Of a stretch of DNA of 9,623 bases, positions 1 to 7,264 are shown piece by piece. Positions within the stretch are counted from its first letter, which is position 1, and each line of letters starts with the position of its first letter. Origin of the DNA: Dysgonamonadaceae bacterium (GTDB taxonomy: Bacteria; Bacteroidota; Bacteroidia; Bacteroidales; Azobacteroidaceae); assembly GCA_031287395.1 (NCBI GenBank), contig JAITTA010000125.1, forward strand, positions 1-9,623, read 5' to 3'. Under the pieces are notes generated by a model, which was not told the origin of the DNA, ran no database searches, and worked only from the letters and a program-made list of their open reading frames with translations. The translations under genes were made by a program, and so were the position numbers.

Positions 1-831
1 CAAAGGAGAAAACCGTTGCACCGTCCAGGGTAAAACAAGATCCGCTCTCCGGATGATATCGTGTAAATAAGGATCCGGCAAACAGTCCGCATTCAGATCG
101 CGCCAGAAAGTAGGAACTCCCAGCATTACGGAACAGCCGCCGTATTGAGGGTCATTTTTCAAGAAATCGATTAACCGGTCCAATCCGATATTCCGGATAT
201 TGTAAGGACGGTCGGGGAATCCGATGCCCCAAATGGCGACGAGAGGTTTTCCGTTATGATGCAGGTACGTTTTTGCGCCGTTTTGATTTGTTACTTTGAG
301 TTCATCGACTAAAAATTTCCAGTCTTCTATAATGGAAGAACAATCTTCACCCCGCGCTTTCAAACCGGATAAATCGTACAGGACGGCGATTGCTCTGTTA
401 TTGAAGGAAGCTGCATTTACGGCCTGTTGTATGACTGTAGACGAATTCTTTCTCGATTCGGGAGTCCTGGTTGTATTGAAAAACCGTTGCATAAAAACAC
501 CGTCTAACCCGTATTCTTTCATCCATTTGAAATGCAGGTCGACCGTACTTTTGTCACTTGAATTAAAAAAACGGGCCGTAGAACCGTCGGCTAATTTCAG
601 TCCCGTAGGATATGTTTTTTCATATTCGCTTACATCCGGCCACATATCTATCCGGATATTTTTTTCATCGGGATACATGATCCCGTCGGCAGGCGCCCGG
701 AACCATCCCTGGTATCCGGCCATAATCAGACCTTTGTAAGATGGATAACCGGTGGCTTTTGAATGTTTGTTCTGGGATTGAACTATGCTTATACCCAAAA
801 ACAACATGGAGGAAATAAAGAATAATCTCAT
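1..831 (-). CDS. Secreted GH99/GH71-like glycoside hydrolase, N-terminal part (cut by window edge)
   Basis: The minus strand is open from an ATG at 831 to base 1, giving 277 codons with no stop, so the C-terminus lies outside the window. The product starts with a typical signal peptide (MRLFFISSMLFLGISIVQSQ), so export to the periplasm or beyond is likely. After it comes MAGYQGWF at residues 37-44 and GLDGVFMQRFF at 108-118. I recognise these from the Bacteroidetes 'GH71/GH99-like' TIM-barrel proteins, often annotated as xylosidase/arabinosidase-like. GH71 contains alpha-1,3-glucanases and GH99 endo-alpha-mannosidases, but this sub-branch has no firm substrate that I can name, and no catalytic residue can be assigned from the visible part. 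It is divergent from the GH2 gene at 1031, with 199 bp between the starts, which suggests co-regulation and possibly a shared glycan target. The start is chosen because it gives a complete signal peptide. No Shine-Dalgarno is visible, as is usual in this phylum. Confidence 0.8.
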   Translation of the reverse strand, partial: MRLFFISSMLFLGISIVQSQNKHSKATGYPSYKGLIMAGYQGWFRAPADGIMYPDEKNIRIDMWPDVSEYEKTYPTGLKLADGSTARFFNSSDKSTVDLHFKWMKEYGLDGVFMQRFFNTTRTPESRKNSSTVIQQAVNAASFNNRAIAVLYDLSGLKARGEDCSSIIEDWKFLVDELKVTNQNGAKTYLHHNGKPLVAIWGIGFPDRPYNIRNIGLDRLIDFLKNDPQYGGCSVMLGVPTFWRDLNADCLPDPYLHDIIRRADLVLPWTVQRFSPL

Positions 832-850
832 GGTATCATTATTGGATTTG

Positions 851-859
851 TTAATAAAA
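851..859. repeat. Isolated copy of the TTAATAAAA box
   Basis: This is an exact copy of the 9-bp box that forms the array at 911-984. It lies 60 bp left of the first array box, a multiple of the 12-bp array step, but no boxes fill the gap. It would fall in the 5' leader of the minus-strand hydrolase. It could be an accessory operator or a chance match in AT-rich DNA. Confidence 0.3.
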
Positions 860-891
860 GTTAAAATTGAAATCCGGTTTTAATTTTTATG

Positions 892-899
892 CAATAATA
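892..899 (-). promoter_or_regulatory. Candidate -7 element for the GH99/GH71-like gene
   Basis: Read on the minus strand this is TATTATTG, matching the Bacteroidetes -7 consensus TAnnTTTG at all but one position. It sits about 60 bases upstream of the ATG at 831. No convincing -33 TTTG is present. The main support is position: it is the exact mirror image, about the dyad centre at 947.5, of the -7 candidate of the GH2 gene at 996-1003. Confidence 0.35.
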
Positions 900-910
900 A
901 TGATGATAAC

Positions 911-984
911 TTAATAAAAGCATTAATAAAATGCTTAATATGAAATAAATTTTTTATTAATGGTTTTATTAATTGTTTTATTAA
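911..984. promoter_or_regulatory. Six-box dyad operator array between divergent glycoside hydrolase genes
   Basis: Exact TTAATAAAA boxes lie at 911-919 and 923-931, with a degenerate third copy TTAATATGA at 935-943. Exact reverse-complement TTTTATTAA boxes follow at 952-960, 964-972 and 976-984. Every step within a half is 12 bp, and the halves are mirror images about position 947.5 (each pair of coordinates sums to 1895). The 3-bp spacers differ (GCA, TGC, TGG, TTG), so the boxes rather than the spacers appear to be what is conserved. Boxes 5 and 6 overlap the -33 and the spacer of the GH2 promoter candidate, which would suit a repressor. An activator or a curved AT-rich upstream element are alternatives. 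The binding protein is not identifiable from this window. Confidence 0.6.
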
Positions 985-1003
985 GCGGTTTCAATCATAT
1001 TTG
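972..1003 (+). promoter_or_regulatory. Candidate promoter of the GH2 gene
   Basis: ATTG at 972-975 is followed after 20 bp by CATATTTG at 996-1003. This resembles the Bacteroidetes sigma-ABfr pair TTTG / TAnnTTTG with one mismatch in each element. Transcription would start near 1010 and leave a leader of about 20 nt before the ATG at 1031. Box 6 of the operator array fills the spacer. Confidence 0.5.
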
Positions 1004-1030
1004 TACGCATAATATCAGAAAGTATGTATC

Positions 1031-4000
1031 ATGAAGAATTTGAATTTTATTATTTCTTTGCTTTTGTTTTCCGGAATGATACCAGCACAAAACCGTCCGG
1101 ATGGGAATAGATTATTTTATAACTACCCGTTTGCTCCGTCGGAAGGATATATTAATAAGGTAGAAAAACAATCCAGGGATGAGATCTGCCTGAATGGATT
1201 GTGGGATTTTCAAGGGGTCCCTTTACCCGAAAATTATCGTGCCGGGCAAGGTATTGCTTTGGAATTGCCTCGTCCGTCGGAGAATCGGTGGGATAAAGTC
1301 AAGATAAAAATACCTTCCCCTTGGAATATCAATTCGTTTGCAAACCGGGAACTTGAAGGTCCAGACCATCGCAATTACCCGTCATATCCTAAGGAATGGG
1401 ATCAAATTAAGATGGCCTGGATGCGGAAACCGGTTGTCATTCCTCCGGATTGGAAGGACCGGATTATCCGGATCCATTTTGAAGCGGTGGCCGGTTTTGC
1501 CGAGGTCTATGTGAACGGGAACAAAGCAGGAGAAAATTTTGATTTATTTCTTCCGTTCGATGTGGACATCACCTCTTTTGTGACTCCCGGACAAACTGCT
1601 GAGATCCTTGTAGGAGTGCGTAGCCAATCCCTTTTTGAAGATCGTTCTACTTTGGGCAGAAGAATTGTGCCTGCCGGTTCTATGTGGGGGTATCATGTAA
1701 ACGGGATATGGCAGGATGTCTCCCTTTTCGCGGTTTCCAGGATTCATATAGATCAAGTTTATGTAAAACCCTTGGTTTCCCGGGATACTTTGGAATTGGA
1801 GGTTGTGCTGAAAAATTATTCGCTCAAGAGCGCGACAGTCGATTTAAGCGGAGATGTCCGGAAATGGATCAACAAAGCGGGGACAGACGTCAATCATGCT
1901 CCGGTTCCGGAATGGGAACTGGCTCAAACGGCATCGTTGTCTCTTCCGGACCGGAAAATAACGATTCCGGCAGCAGGAGAACAAAAAATGACCCTTCAGA
2001 TACCGGTACAGAATGAGACGCTGGACTACTGGACTCCGGAATACCCCAATCTTTATGGTTTGACCCTGACTTTACAGGATAAGAATAAGATAATTGATAC
2101 TAAATACGAACGTTTTGGTTGGAGAGAATGGACATTCTCCGGAACGACACAGCTCTTGAACGGCAAAAAGATTGAGCTGAAAGGCGATTCCTGGCATTTT
2201 ATGGGAATCCCTCAATTAACGAGAAGGTATGCCTGGGCCTGGTTCAAAGCCTTGAAAGATGCCAATGCGAATGCAGTGCGTCCTCATGCCCAGGTGTATC
2301 CTCGTTTTTACCTGGACGTTGCCGATGAAGCAGGAATTTGCGTGTTGGACGAAACCGCCATCTGGGCCAGTGACGGGGGGCCGAAAATGGACTCTCCGAA
2401 ATTTTGGGAAGCTTGTAAAAATCATCTGGAACGTATGGTGTTGCGCGACAGGAACCATGCTTCGGTTTTCGGTTGGAGTGTCAGCAACGAAAATAAACCG
2501 GTTATTTTACATGTATTTAAAAAACCGGAATGGATGACTTTCCAGAAAACAGCCTGGCAGGAATGGTACGATATTGTGCGCCGGAATGATACTACCCGTC
2601 CCTGGGTTTCGAGCGACGGAGAGGATGATGGAGATGGTATCCTGCCGACAACTATGGGGCACTACGGAGACCTCAATTCCATGAGAAATTGGCAGGCAAT
2701 CGGCAAACCTTGGGGAGTCGGGGAACATAGTATGGCGTACTACGGTACTCCGGAACAGGTTTCAAAATACAATGGAGAAAGGGCTTATGAGTCGCAACTC
2801 GGACGCATGGAAGGATTGGCTTACGAGTGTTATGAACTGATTGCTAATCAACGTAAGATGGGAGCATCTTATGTTTCGGTTTTCAATATTGCCTGGTATG
2901 CTTTGCAACCTCTTCCTTTCGGGAAAAAAGAATTGGGAACTCCTCCCTCTTTGGAGAAGGATGGAGTTTATTTTCCTGATTATCAAGAGGGTATATTTGG
3001 AGTGCAACCCGAACGAATAGGGCCCTATTGTTCTACGTTTAATCCCGGGTATGACCCCGGATTACCGTTGTATATTACATGGCCTATGTTTGATGCGATC
3101 AGAGCTGCCAATGCTCCGGACGGACCTGCCTGGTCGGAATGGAGCGTAATGCCTGAAAAAGAAACTTCGACATTGGCTACAGTCCCGGAGAAAAAATATC
3201 GGGAGGTCTTTTTTGCCGGGGAAGAAAATTCGGAAATAAAGACCTTATTTGAAGATCATGGCATTGCTTTTTCCACAAAAATAAAGACCCCGGAAAAAAC
3301 CTTGATCATTATCGACGGAAGCCGGATCCCGGCGGAAAAGGAGAAAATAAAGATGAAGGATCTGCTGTCAAAAGGAGCCGATTTATGGCTCTGGGGTCCT
3401 CTTCCCAGTACGATCGATGCCTATGATAACATATTGCCTGCAAAATTAATTTTAAAGGAACGTAGAGCTTCTTCTTATATTCCCCGGCAAAAATCGTGGT
3501 TGAAACAAATGGTCAATTCGGATTTTTATTTTTCTGAAATACAACAGAACGAAGCTTCTCAATACGGAATGGAAGGTGAATTTGTCGATGAAGGAGAGGT
3601 TTTATTGCATGTTTGCAATACAAACTGGCGAAAGTGGAACAAGCGCCCTGAAGAGCTGAAGACGGCGGCTATACTCCGCAGTGAGAACGAAGCTAAAGGC
3701 CCGTCTCCTGTTTTTGTCAAGTACCGGTCAGGGTATTCGTCTTATTATGTCAGCACCTTGAATCATTTTGCATCGACCGAAAAAGGATATAATACCCTTG
3801 AAAAGATATTGGCTCAGGCCGGGGTGCCTTCCGAAGGGAAGAAGATTTCCGAAACATTGATCGATCGCGACGGAAATATAAAAATAACGGCTTTGTTCGA
3901 GAAAAAACAAAATAATAAAACGGTCTACAGTTTCTCCGTATGGAGTCCCCGTCCGTTAGACGATTTGTTGATAGAACCGGATATGCCGAAATTGGATTTG

Positions 4001-4198
4001 GAAGTGAGTCCCGAAGCCGGTTGTGAATTTACTTTGAATGGAAAGAAACAAACGTCTTACAGGACATTACCGTTGAAACAGGGCTGGAATCAATTTATTA
4101 TTGCTGTTCCGTCCAACGAAAAAAGGACGAACATCCGTTTCCGGTGCGGAAACAATGCCGGGTTTATTTCCCAGTTGAAAACAGCTTTCGGAAATTAA
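1031..4198 (+). CDS. Secreted GH2-superfamily glycoside hydrolase
   Basis: The product is a 1055-residue exported enzyme. The start gives a signal peptide (residues 1 to about 19, ending near IPAQ). An N-terminal GH2 jelly roll follows at about 50-245, with LNGLWDF at 54-60 and EVYVNGNKAG at 158-167. An Ig-like GH2 domain covers about 246-370 and ends with ERFGWREW. A TIM barrel starts near 384. The expected acid/base is E487 in GWSVSNEN, and the expected nucleophile is E565 in GVGEHS. Their 78-residue spacing is typical of GH2 retaining enzymes. ANAVRPHAQVYP and CVLDE at 414-441 match the conserved barrel strands. The usual barrel NRHEHHP-type loop is replaced by GDSWHFMG at 385-392, so this is not an ordinary LacZ or beta-glucuronidase, and the substrate (beta-galactoside, glucuronide or mannoside) cannot be assigned. 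Residues about 720-930 look alpha/beta and non-catalytic, possibly an amidotransferase-like fold, and about 980-1050 looks like a small beta domain. The enzyme probably works with the divergent GH99/GH71-like hydrolase. Confidence 0.88.
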   Translation: MKNLNFIISLLLFSGMIPAQNRPDGNRLFYNYPFAPSEGYINKVEKQSRDEICLNGLWDFQGVPLPENYRAGQGIALELPRPSENRWDKVKIKIPSPWNINSFANRELEGPDHRNYPSYPKEWDQIKMAWMRKPVVIPPDWKDRIIRIHFEAVAGFAEVYVNGNKAGENFDLFLPFDVDITSFVTPGQTAEILVGVRSQSLFEDRSTLGRRIVPAGSMWGYHVNGIWQDVSLFAVSRIHIDQVYVKPLVSRDTLELEVVLKNYSLKSATVDLSGDVRKWINKAGTDVNHAPVPEWELAQTASLSLPDRKITIPAAGEQKMTLQIPVQNETLDYWTPEYPNLYGLTLTLQDKNKIIDTKYERFGWREWTFSGTTQLLNGKKIELKGDSWHFMGIPQLTRRYAWAWFKALKDANANAVRPHAQVYPRFYLDVADEAGICVLDETAIWASDGGPKMDSPKFWEACKNHLERMVLRDRNHASVFGWSVSNENKPVILHVFKKPEWMTFQKTAWQEWYDIVRRNDTTRPWVSSDGEDDGDGILPTTMGHYGDLNSMRNWQAIGKPWGVGEHSMAYYGTPEQVSKYNGERAYESQLGRMEGLAYECYELIANQRKMGASYVSVFNIAWYALQPLPFGKKELGTPPSLEKDGVYFPDYQEGIFGVQPERIGPYCSTFNPGYDPGLPLYITWPMFDAIRAANAPDGPAWSEWSVMPEKETSTLATVPEKKYREVFFAGEENSEIKTLFEDHGIAFSTKIKTPEKTLIIIDGSRIPAEKEKIKMKDLLSKGADLWLWGPLPSTIDAYDNILPAKLILKERRASSYIPRQKSWLKQMVNSDFYFSEIQQNEASQYGMEGEFVDEGEVLLHVCNTNWRKWNKRPEELKTAAILRSENEAKGPSPVFVKYRSGYSSYYVSTLNHFASTEKGYNTLEKILAQAGVPSEGKKISETLIDRDGNIKITALFEKKQNNKTVYSFSVWSPRPLDDLLIEPDMPKLDLEVSPEAGCEFTLNGKKQTSYRTLPLKQGWNQFIIAVPSNEKRTNIRFRCGNNAGFISQLKTAFGN

Positions 4199-4205
4199 GT
4201 TTTAG

Positions 4206-4257
4206 ATTATAAGTTTTAGGTTGGGTTTACACACGGCAGAAACTTAAAACTTATAAT
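4206..4257. terminator. Bidirectional terminator-like hairpin between convergent genes
   Basis: A 17-bp left arm (4206-4222, ATTATAAGTTTTAGGTT) pairs with 4241-4257 (AACTTAAAACTTATAAT). The only irregularity is a G-T pair, and the loop is 18 bases. It fills the 59-bp gap between the GH2 stop and the stop codon of the minus-strand regulator, which it abuts at 4258. The stem is AT-rich and lacks a clean U tract, so it is not a textbook intrinsic terminator. The convergent placement is the best argument. AAGTTTTAG is also directly repeated at 4197-4205 and 4211-4219. Confidence 0.55.
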
Positions 4258-6807
4258 TTACTTCACTATTTCTTCAAACGACAGCTTTGTTTTGATTCCC
4301 AGTAGTTTGACGTGTTCTTCGGAAAATTTGTTGAAGCTCAACAGCGCCTGCTTTTTCTTGTTGAGCCGGAATAAGGTATTGCATTTCAGACGGATACCGG
4401 TTTCTTCGATGTCATCGTGTAGTAAAATCACTTCCGATATTTTCAACAATAGGATCAGTTCGTCTTTCAGTTCCGGAAGAACGGCTTTTTTCAACAGAAA
4501 TTCGATAATCAGATTGGAATAATCGGTTTTGATGTCATCAAACCATTCCGTTTCATAAAGAGGCAGGAGTTTTCCTTTACAGGCGATATCCAACATTTCA
4601 TTTAAAAGCGATTTGTCTAATTCCGGTTTCTTTTCCATGGCGGCGACAAGGGACAAGACGCTTTCATAATCACAAAAAACAGGATTATCGGAAGTTGTCA
4701 TCCAATAGCCCTTGTTATTGATTATTTTCATATCTCCGACATTTTTCAATAGAATCCGGAGTTTGTTGATGTATACGTTCCGGTTGTTCAGGGCGCTTTT
4801 CTCGTCTTTGTCATACCACAATATGTTCCGTAATCCGGAAGAGGATATTCCTTGTTTATTCCGGATGGTTGATAATAAGATGAGTAAAAAGACTTGCCTG
4901 GTAGTTGGAGTGAAATTACGGGATATATTATTGCCTTCCTGGTCGAATACGGTAAAATTTCCTAATAAACCGATAGATGGGAACTTAACCGTCTGATTTT
5001 GCGATTCCGTAAAAATGGAAGTGGCGATATCCTGGGAATTCCCGGCTAAAAGCTTGAATTTTTGTTTTTTCAGCGACTTTTTCCCGAAAAAAAATAACCA
5101 TACAAGTAATAAAACGCCCGGAATAAATAGGATGATGGTTACCCATTGATTCCGGTTCGATTGCACAGGTGGCATTTGATGGATATCACTTAAACTCAGG
5201 GGAGGGTAGGCGATTGTATAAATATTGATTTCGGAATCGTTATTTTTTCTTGTCGCTGTAACCGCAATCAATTGCGACTGATCGTCCGGTTTCATCAGGT
5301 CGCAATAAGATTCGACGTCGTTAAAAAAGTAGGAAATGGAATCTCCCAATACCTGAAATTCCGGGGAATTGATTTTATATTCGTGTAGGACAATATAAGT
5401 TTCGTATTTTTTATTTGGATAGGAAATGGTATAAAACGCTTGTTTTTGTTCATTGACGATCAATGAATTTCCATTTGTGAAATGGGATTTGATATTGTCT
5501 AACTCCCAGATCTTTCTTACCGAAAAATCTTTTATATCGATGCTATATAAGTCATAATAATTTTGAGGGGACTCCCGTTGATCTCCCGATTCGTTTCCGA
5601 ATCCTCCGAAATAAAGATATACGGAGTCTTTCCAGTTTCCAAAGCTGGCAAGGTAACGTGGATTGATGAATTGGGATAAATTGAATTGTTTCCATGTGTT
5701 ATCTTTTTCGGAGTATTGTTGTAACAAGCCGGAATAAGTATGGAATCCATATCCTCCCATTGTAACCAGCGTATGCTCTTTACTGTGGAAATATTTGCTG
5801 TGGTGCCAGAAATTTGGTTCGGCTTTTGTCGATTTTTCGTTATCCCACTCCATTTTTTGGAAATCGAATTTTGCCTGCTGGTTACTTTTGAAATCGTATG
5901 AGATCAATTGGTCTTTTCCGGCATCATATACCAATTGGTTTGCCATATTATTAAATGGGACACCTTTGACGGATAGCGTATCGGTTTGTCCGTTTTTAAC
6001 ATGGTAAACCAGAATCCGGTTGTTTTTAACGATGAAAACTCGTGCCCGGTGCCGGTCGAATGCAATCTGCTGATAAATTTCGGGAACCAGGAGTGTTTTT
6101 ACTTTTTTCCACTTAGCGTGGTTGTCGATTACCCAAAGCGGGTTAAGGACGGACGCTTTATCATTTTTACATGAATCATATACACAATTGTACCCGTGTT
6201 TTCCCAGTTCCCAATTCCGTACCAAATCCTGTTTTTCATTGAATATACGGATATTTTTGACGATCATTGGAGGAACATCGGTGATCGAAAATTTTTTATT
6301 CGTACTTCCGCCGAAAAAGATATTGTATTCGGATATTTCTTTGAGGTTATAATAAACAGATTTGCTATTACCGTTGAAATTCAGAGTAATCCGGTTTTTA
6401 ACAGGATTGAAAGAAAGTTTGACTTTGATCCATTCGTCGGCAACGTAATTCGGTATATCATAGATCGAAAATTGCAATAAGGTGTTTTTTCCGATAATCA
6501 TCAGGTAGCTATCCCAGACTTTGACATCTGAAATGAGGTCGATATTCAGGCTGTCATTTCCCAGGATACGGAAAATATAACCGAAGTTTTCAATATCGGA
6601 ATTCAGTTTGATATCAAATTCCATTGAGAATCCTTTGGGAAACTTCAGCGGTTTTTCGGGTGTTAAATCCAAACAGGTCCTTTTGTCTTTATCTACTTCG
6701 AACGAATAAAAATGTAAACCTTGCCTGATGTTATCATCGGCAGTCACGTGAAATGCGTAACAGCATAATAATATAAGAACAGCGTGTTTTCGAATAAGAG
6801 ACAACAT
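4258..6807 (-). CDS. Membrane-spanning one-component regulator: lectin-like and kelch-like sensor, SARP-type winged helix
   Basis: The product has 849 residues. Residues 1-23 are a signal peptide (LIRKHAVLILLCCYAFHVTA). Residues about 25-225 are a beta-rich segment like a LamG/concanavalin A-type lectin, with FSMEFDIKLNS at 60-70 and WIKVKLSFNPVKNRITLNFNG at 126-146. Residues about 230-535 look like a kelch or galactose-oxidase-type beta-propeller, with TMGGYGFHTYSG at 349-360 and YLYFGGFGN at 397-405. One transmembrane helix lies at about 553-574 and is followed by GKKSLKKQK, which places the C-terminus in the cytoplasm. Residues about 608-705 form an OmpR/SARP-like winged helix (FTPTTRQVFLLILLS, then ALNNRNVYINKLRILLKN and KGYWMTT). 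Residues 710-849 are helical like the BTAD/TPR part of SARP activators. There is no kinase or receiver domain. I infer a periplasmic sensor that signals through one helix to DNA. Its head-to-head neighbour at 7479 is a plausible target. The domain calls come from motif and hydropathy reading, and the propeller is the least certain. Confidence 0.78.
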   Translation of the reverse strand: MLSLIRKHAVLILLCCYAFHVTADDNIRQGLHFYSFEVDKDKRTCLDLTPEKPLKFPKGFSMEFDIKLNSDIENFGYIFRILGNDSLNIDLISDVKVWDSYLMIIGKNTLLQFSIYDIPNYVADEWIKVKLSFNPVKNRITLNFNGNSKSVYYNLKEISEYNIFFGGSTNKKFSITDVPPMIVKNIRIFNEKQDLVRNWELGKHGYNCVYDSCKNDKASVLNPLWVIDNHAKWKKVKTLLVPEIYQQIAFDRHRARVFIVKNNRILVYHVKNGQTDTLSVKGVPFNNMANQLVYDAGKDQLISYDFKSNQQAKFDFQKMEWDNEKSTKAEPNFWHHSKYFHSKEHTLVTMGGYGFHTYSGLLQQYSEKDNTWKQFNLSQFINPRYLASFGNWKDSVYLYFGGFGNESGDQRESPQNYYDLYSIDIKDFSVRKIWELDNIKSHFTNGNSLIVNEQKQAFYTISYPNKKYETYIVLHEYKINSPEFQVLGDSISYFFNDVESYCDLMKPDDQSQLIAVTATRKNNDSEINIYTIAYPPLSLSDIHQMPPVQSNRNQWVTIILFIPGVLLLVWLFFFGKKSLKKQKFKLLAGNSQDIATSIFTESQNQTVKFPSIGLLGNFTVFDQEGNNISRNFTPTTRQVFLLILLSTIRNKQGISSSGLRNILWYDKDEKSALNNRNVYINKLRILLKNVGDMKIINNKGYWMTTSDNPVFCDYESVLSLVAAMEKKPELDKSLLNEMLDIACKGKLLPLYETEWFDDIKTDYSNLIIEFLLKKAVLPELKDELILLLKISEVILLHDDIEETGIRLKCNTLFRLNKKKQALLSFNKFSEEHVKLLGIKTKLSFEEIVK

Positions 6808-6846
6808 GAAATGAAATTTATTGGATCTGTGTTTTACAACGTTATC

Positions 6847-6873
6847 TTTTTTCCTGTGCTATACAGGGAAAAA
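6847..6873. promoter_or_regulatory. Stem-loop in the leader of the regulator gene
   Basis: TTTTTTCCTGT at 6847-6857 and ACAGGGAAAAA at 6863-6873 form an 11-bp dyad around the loop GCTAT, with one T-G position. It sits 40-66 bases upstream of the regulator start, inside its predicted transcript. In that transcript the U-rich arm comes first, so it is not an intrinsic terminator. It may be a protein-binding dyad or a weak attenuation structure. Confidence 0.35.
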
Positions 6874-6961
6874 AATGAAGCACAAAAGAATGAATATAAG
6901 TATGGCTCTGATTCTCATAATCTTATAGATAAAATGTTTGTATAAATTCTTTTACTGCCTA

Positions 6962-6993
6962 CAAATATATCAAAATTATCCAGGTATAGCAAT
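6962..6993 (-). promoter_or_regulatory. Candidate promoter of the membrane regulator gene
   Basis: On the minus strand, ATTG at 6993-6990 is followed after 20 bp by TATATTTG at 6969-6962, a perfect match to TAnnTTTG. A second perfect -7 match, TAATTTTG, lies just upstream at 6978-6971 but lacks a good -33. Transcription from the first would start near 6955 and give a leader of about 150 nt. Confidence 0.5.
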
Positions 6994-7028
6994 CTTTTAC
7001 CTTGAAATATTTACAAAACATAAAACAA

Positions 7029-7073
7029 GGAAGACGCATCGTCCTCTTTCCACTAATAACCGTCAGGGAAAGA
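7029..7073. promoter_or_regulatory. GC-richer dyad cluster between divergent promoters
   Basis: TCTTTCC at 7045-7051 is inverted as GGAAAGA at 7067-7073, with 15 bp between. An overlapping small hairpin has GACG at 7033-7036 and CGTC at 7040-7043, flanked by GGAA and TTCC. The cluster lies about 52-66 bp upstream of the regulator's -33 and about 120-150 bp upstream of the plus-strand -33. That is a reasonable location for a transcription factor site, but the protein is unknown. Confidence 0.3.
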
Positions 7074-7167
7074 TAGAAAATTGTTTCATATCTAATTAAA
7101 TTAATTTTTAATCAATTTTTTCAATACCTAGTTTGTATTATTAATTTTAAAATACATATTTATTGTA

Positions 7168-7193
7168 TTTTTTACATTTTTTTACATTTTTTT
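7168..7193. repeat. Phased T tracts, tandem TTTACATTTT
   Basis: TTTACATTTT occurs twice in tandem at 7171-7190. With the flanking Ts this makes three T runs spaced 10 bp apart, close to one helical turn. Such phasing usually bends DNA. It ends immediately upstream of the -33 element at 7195, so it may act as an UP-like or curved promoter element. Confidence 0.45.
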
Positions 7194-7194
7194 G

Positions 7195-7225
7195 TTTGCG
7201 ATTTTTATTTTAAGTATTACCTTTG
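7195..7225 (+). promoter_or_regulatory. Strong Bacteroidetes-type promoter for the FG-GAP protein gene
   Basis: TTTG at 7195-7198, a 19-bp spacer and TACCTTTG at 7218-7225 match the Bacteroidetes promoter consensus exactly in both elements. A start near 7232 would leave a leader of about 245 nt before the ATG at 7479. It is the best promoter match in the window. Confidence 0.6.
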
Positions 7226-7246
7226 TTTCGTAAAAGTGAGAAAAAA

Positions 7247-7264
7247 GTAGAAACTATTTTCTAC
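7247..7264. promoter_or_regulatory. Dyad GTAGAAA-N4-TTTCTAC just downstream of the promoter
   Basis: There are perfect 7-bp arms at 7247-7253 and 7258-7264 around CTAT. It lies about 15 bases after the predicted transcription start, a typical place for a repressor site. It could also form a hairpin at the 5' end of the leader. A related imperfect dyad (GAAA-ATTG-TTTC) is at 7076-7087, upstream of the promoter. Confidence 0.4.

Noticed and set aside
296..739. 147-codon plus-strand open frame
   Set aside because: It lies wholly antisense to the GH99/GH71-like gene, whose protein has a signal peptide and family motifs. The plus-strand product has no recognisable feature.
911..984. Reading the box array as a CRISPR or plasmid-type iteron array
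   Set aside because: The units are 9 bp with 3-bp gaps and switch orientation at the centre. There are no spacers of CRISPR length and no replication gene nearby.
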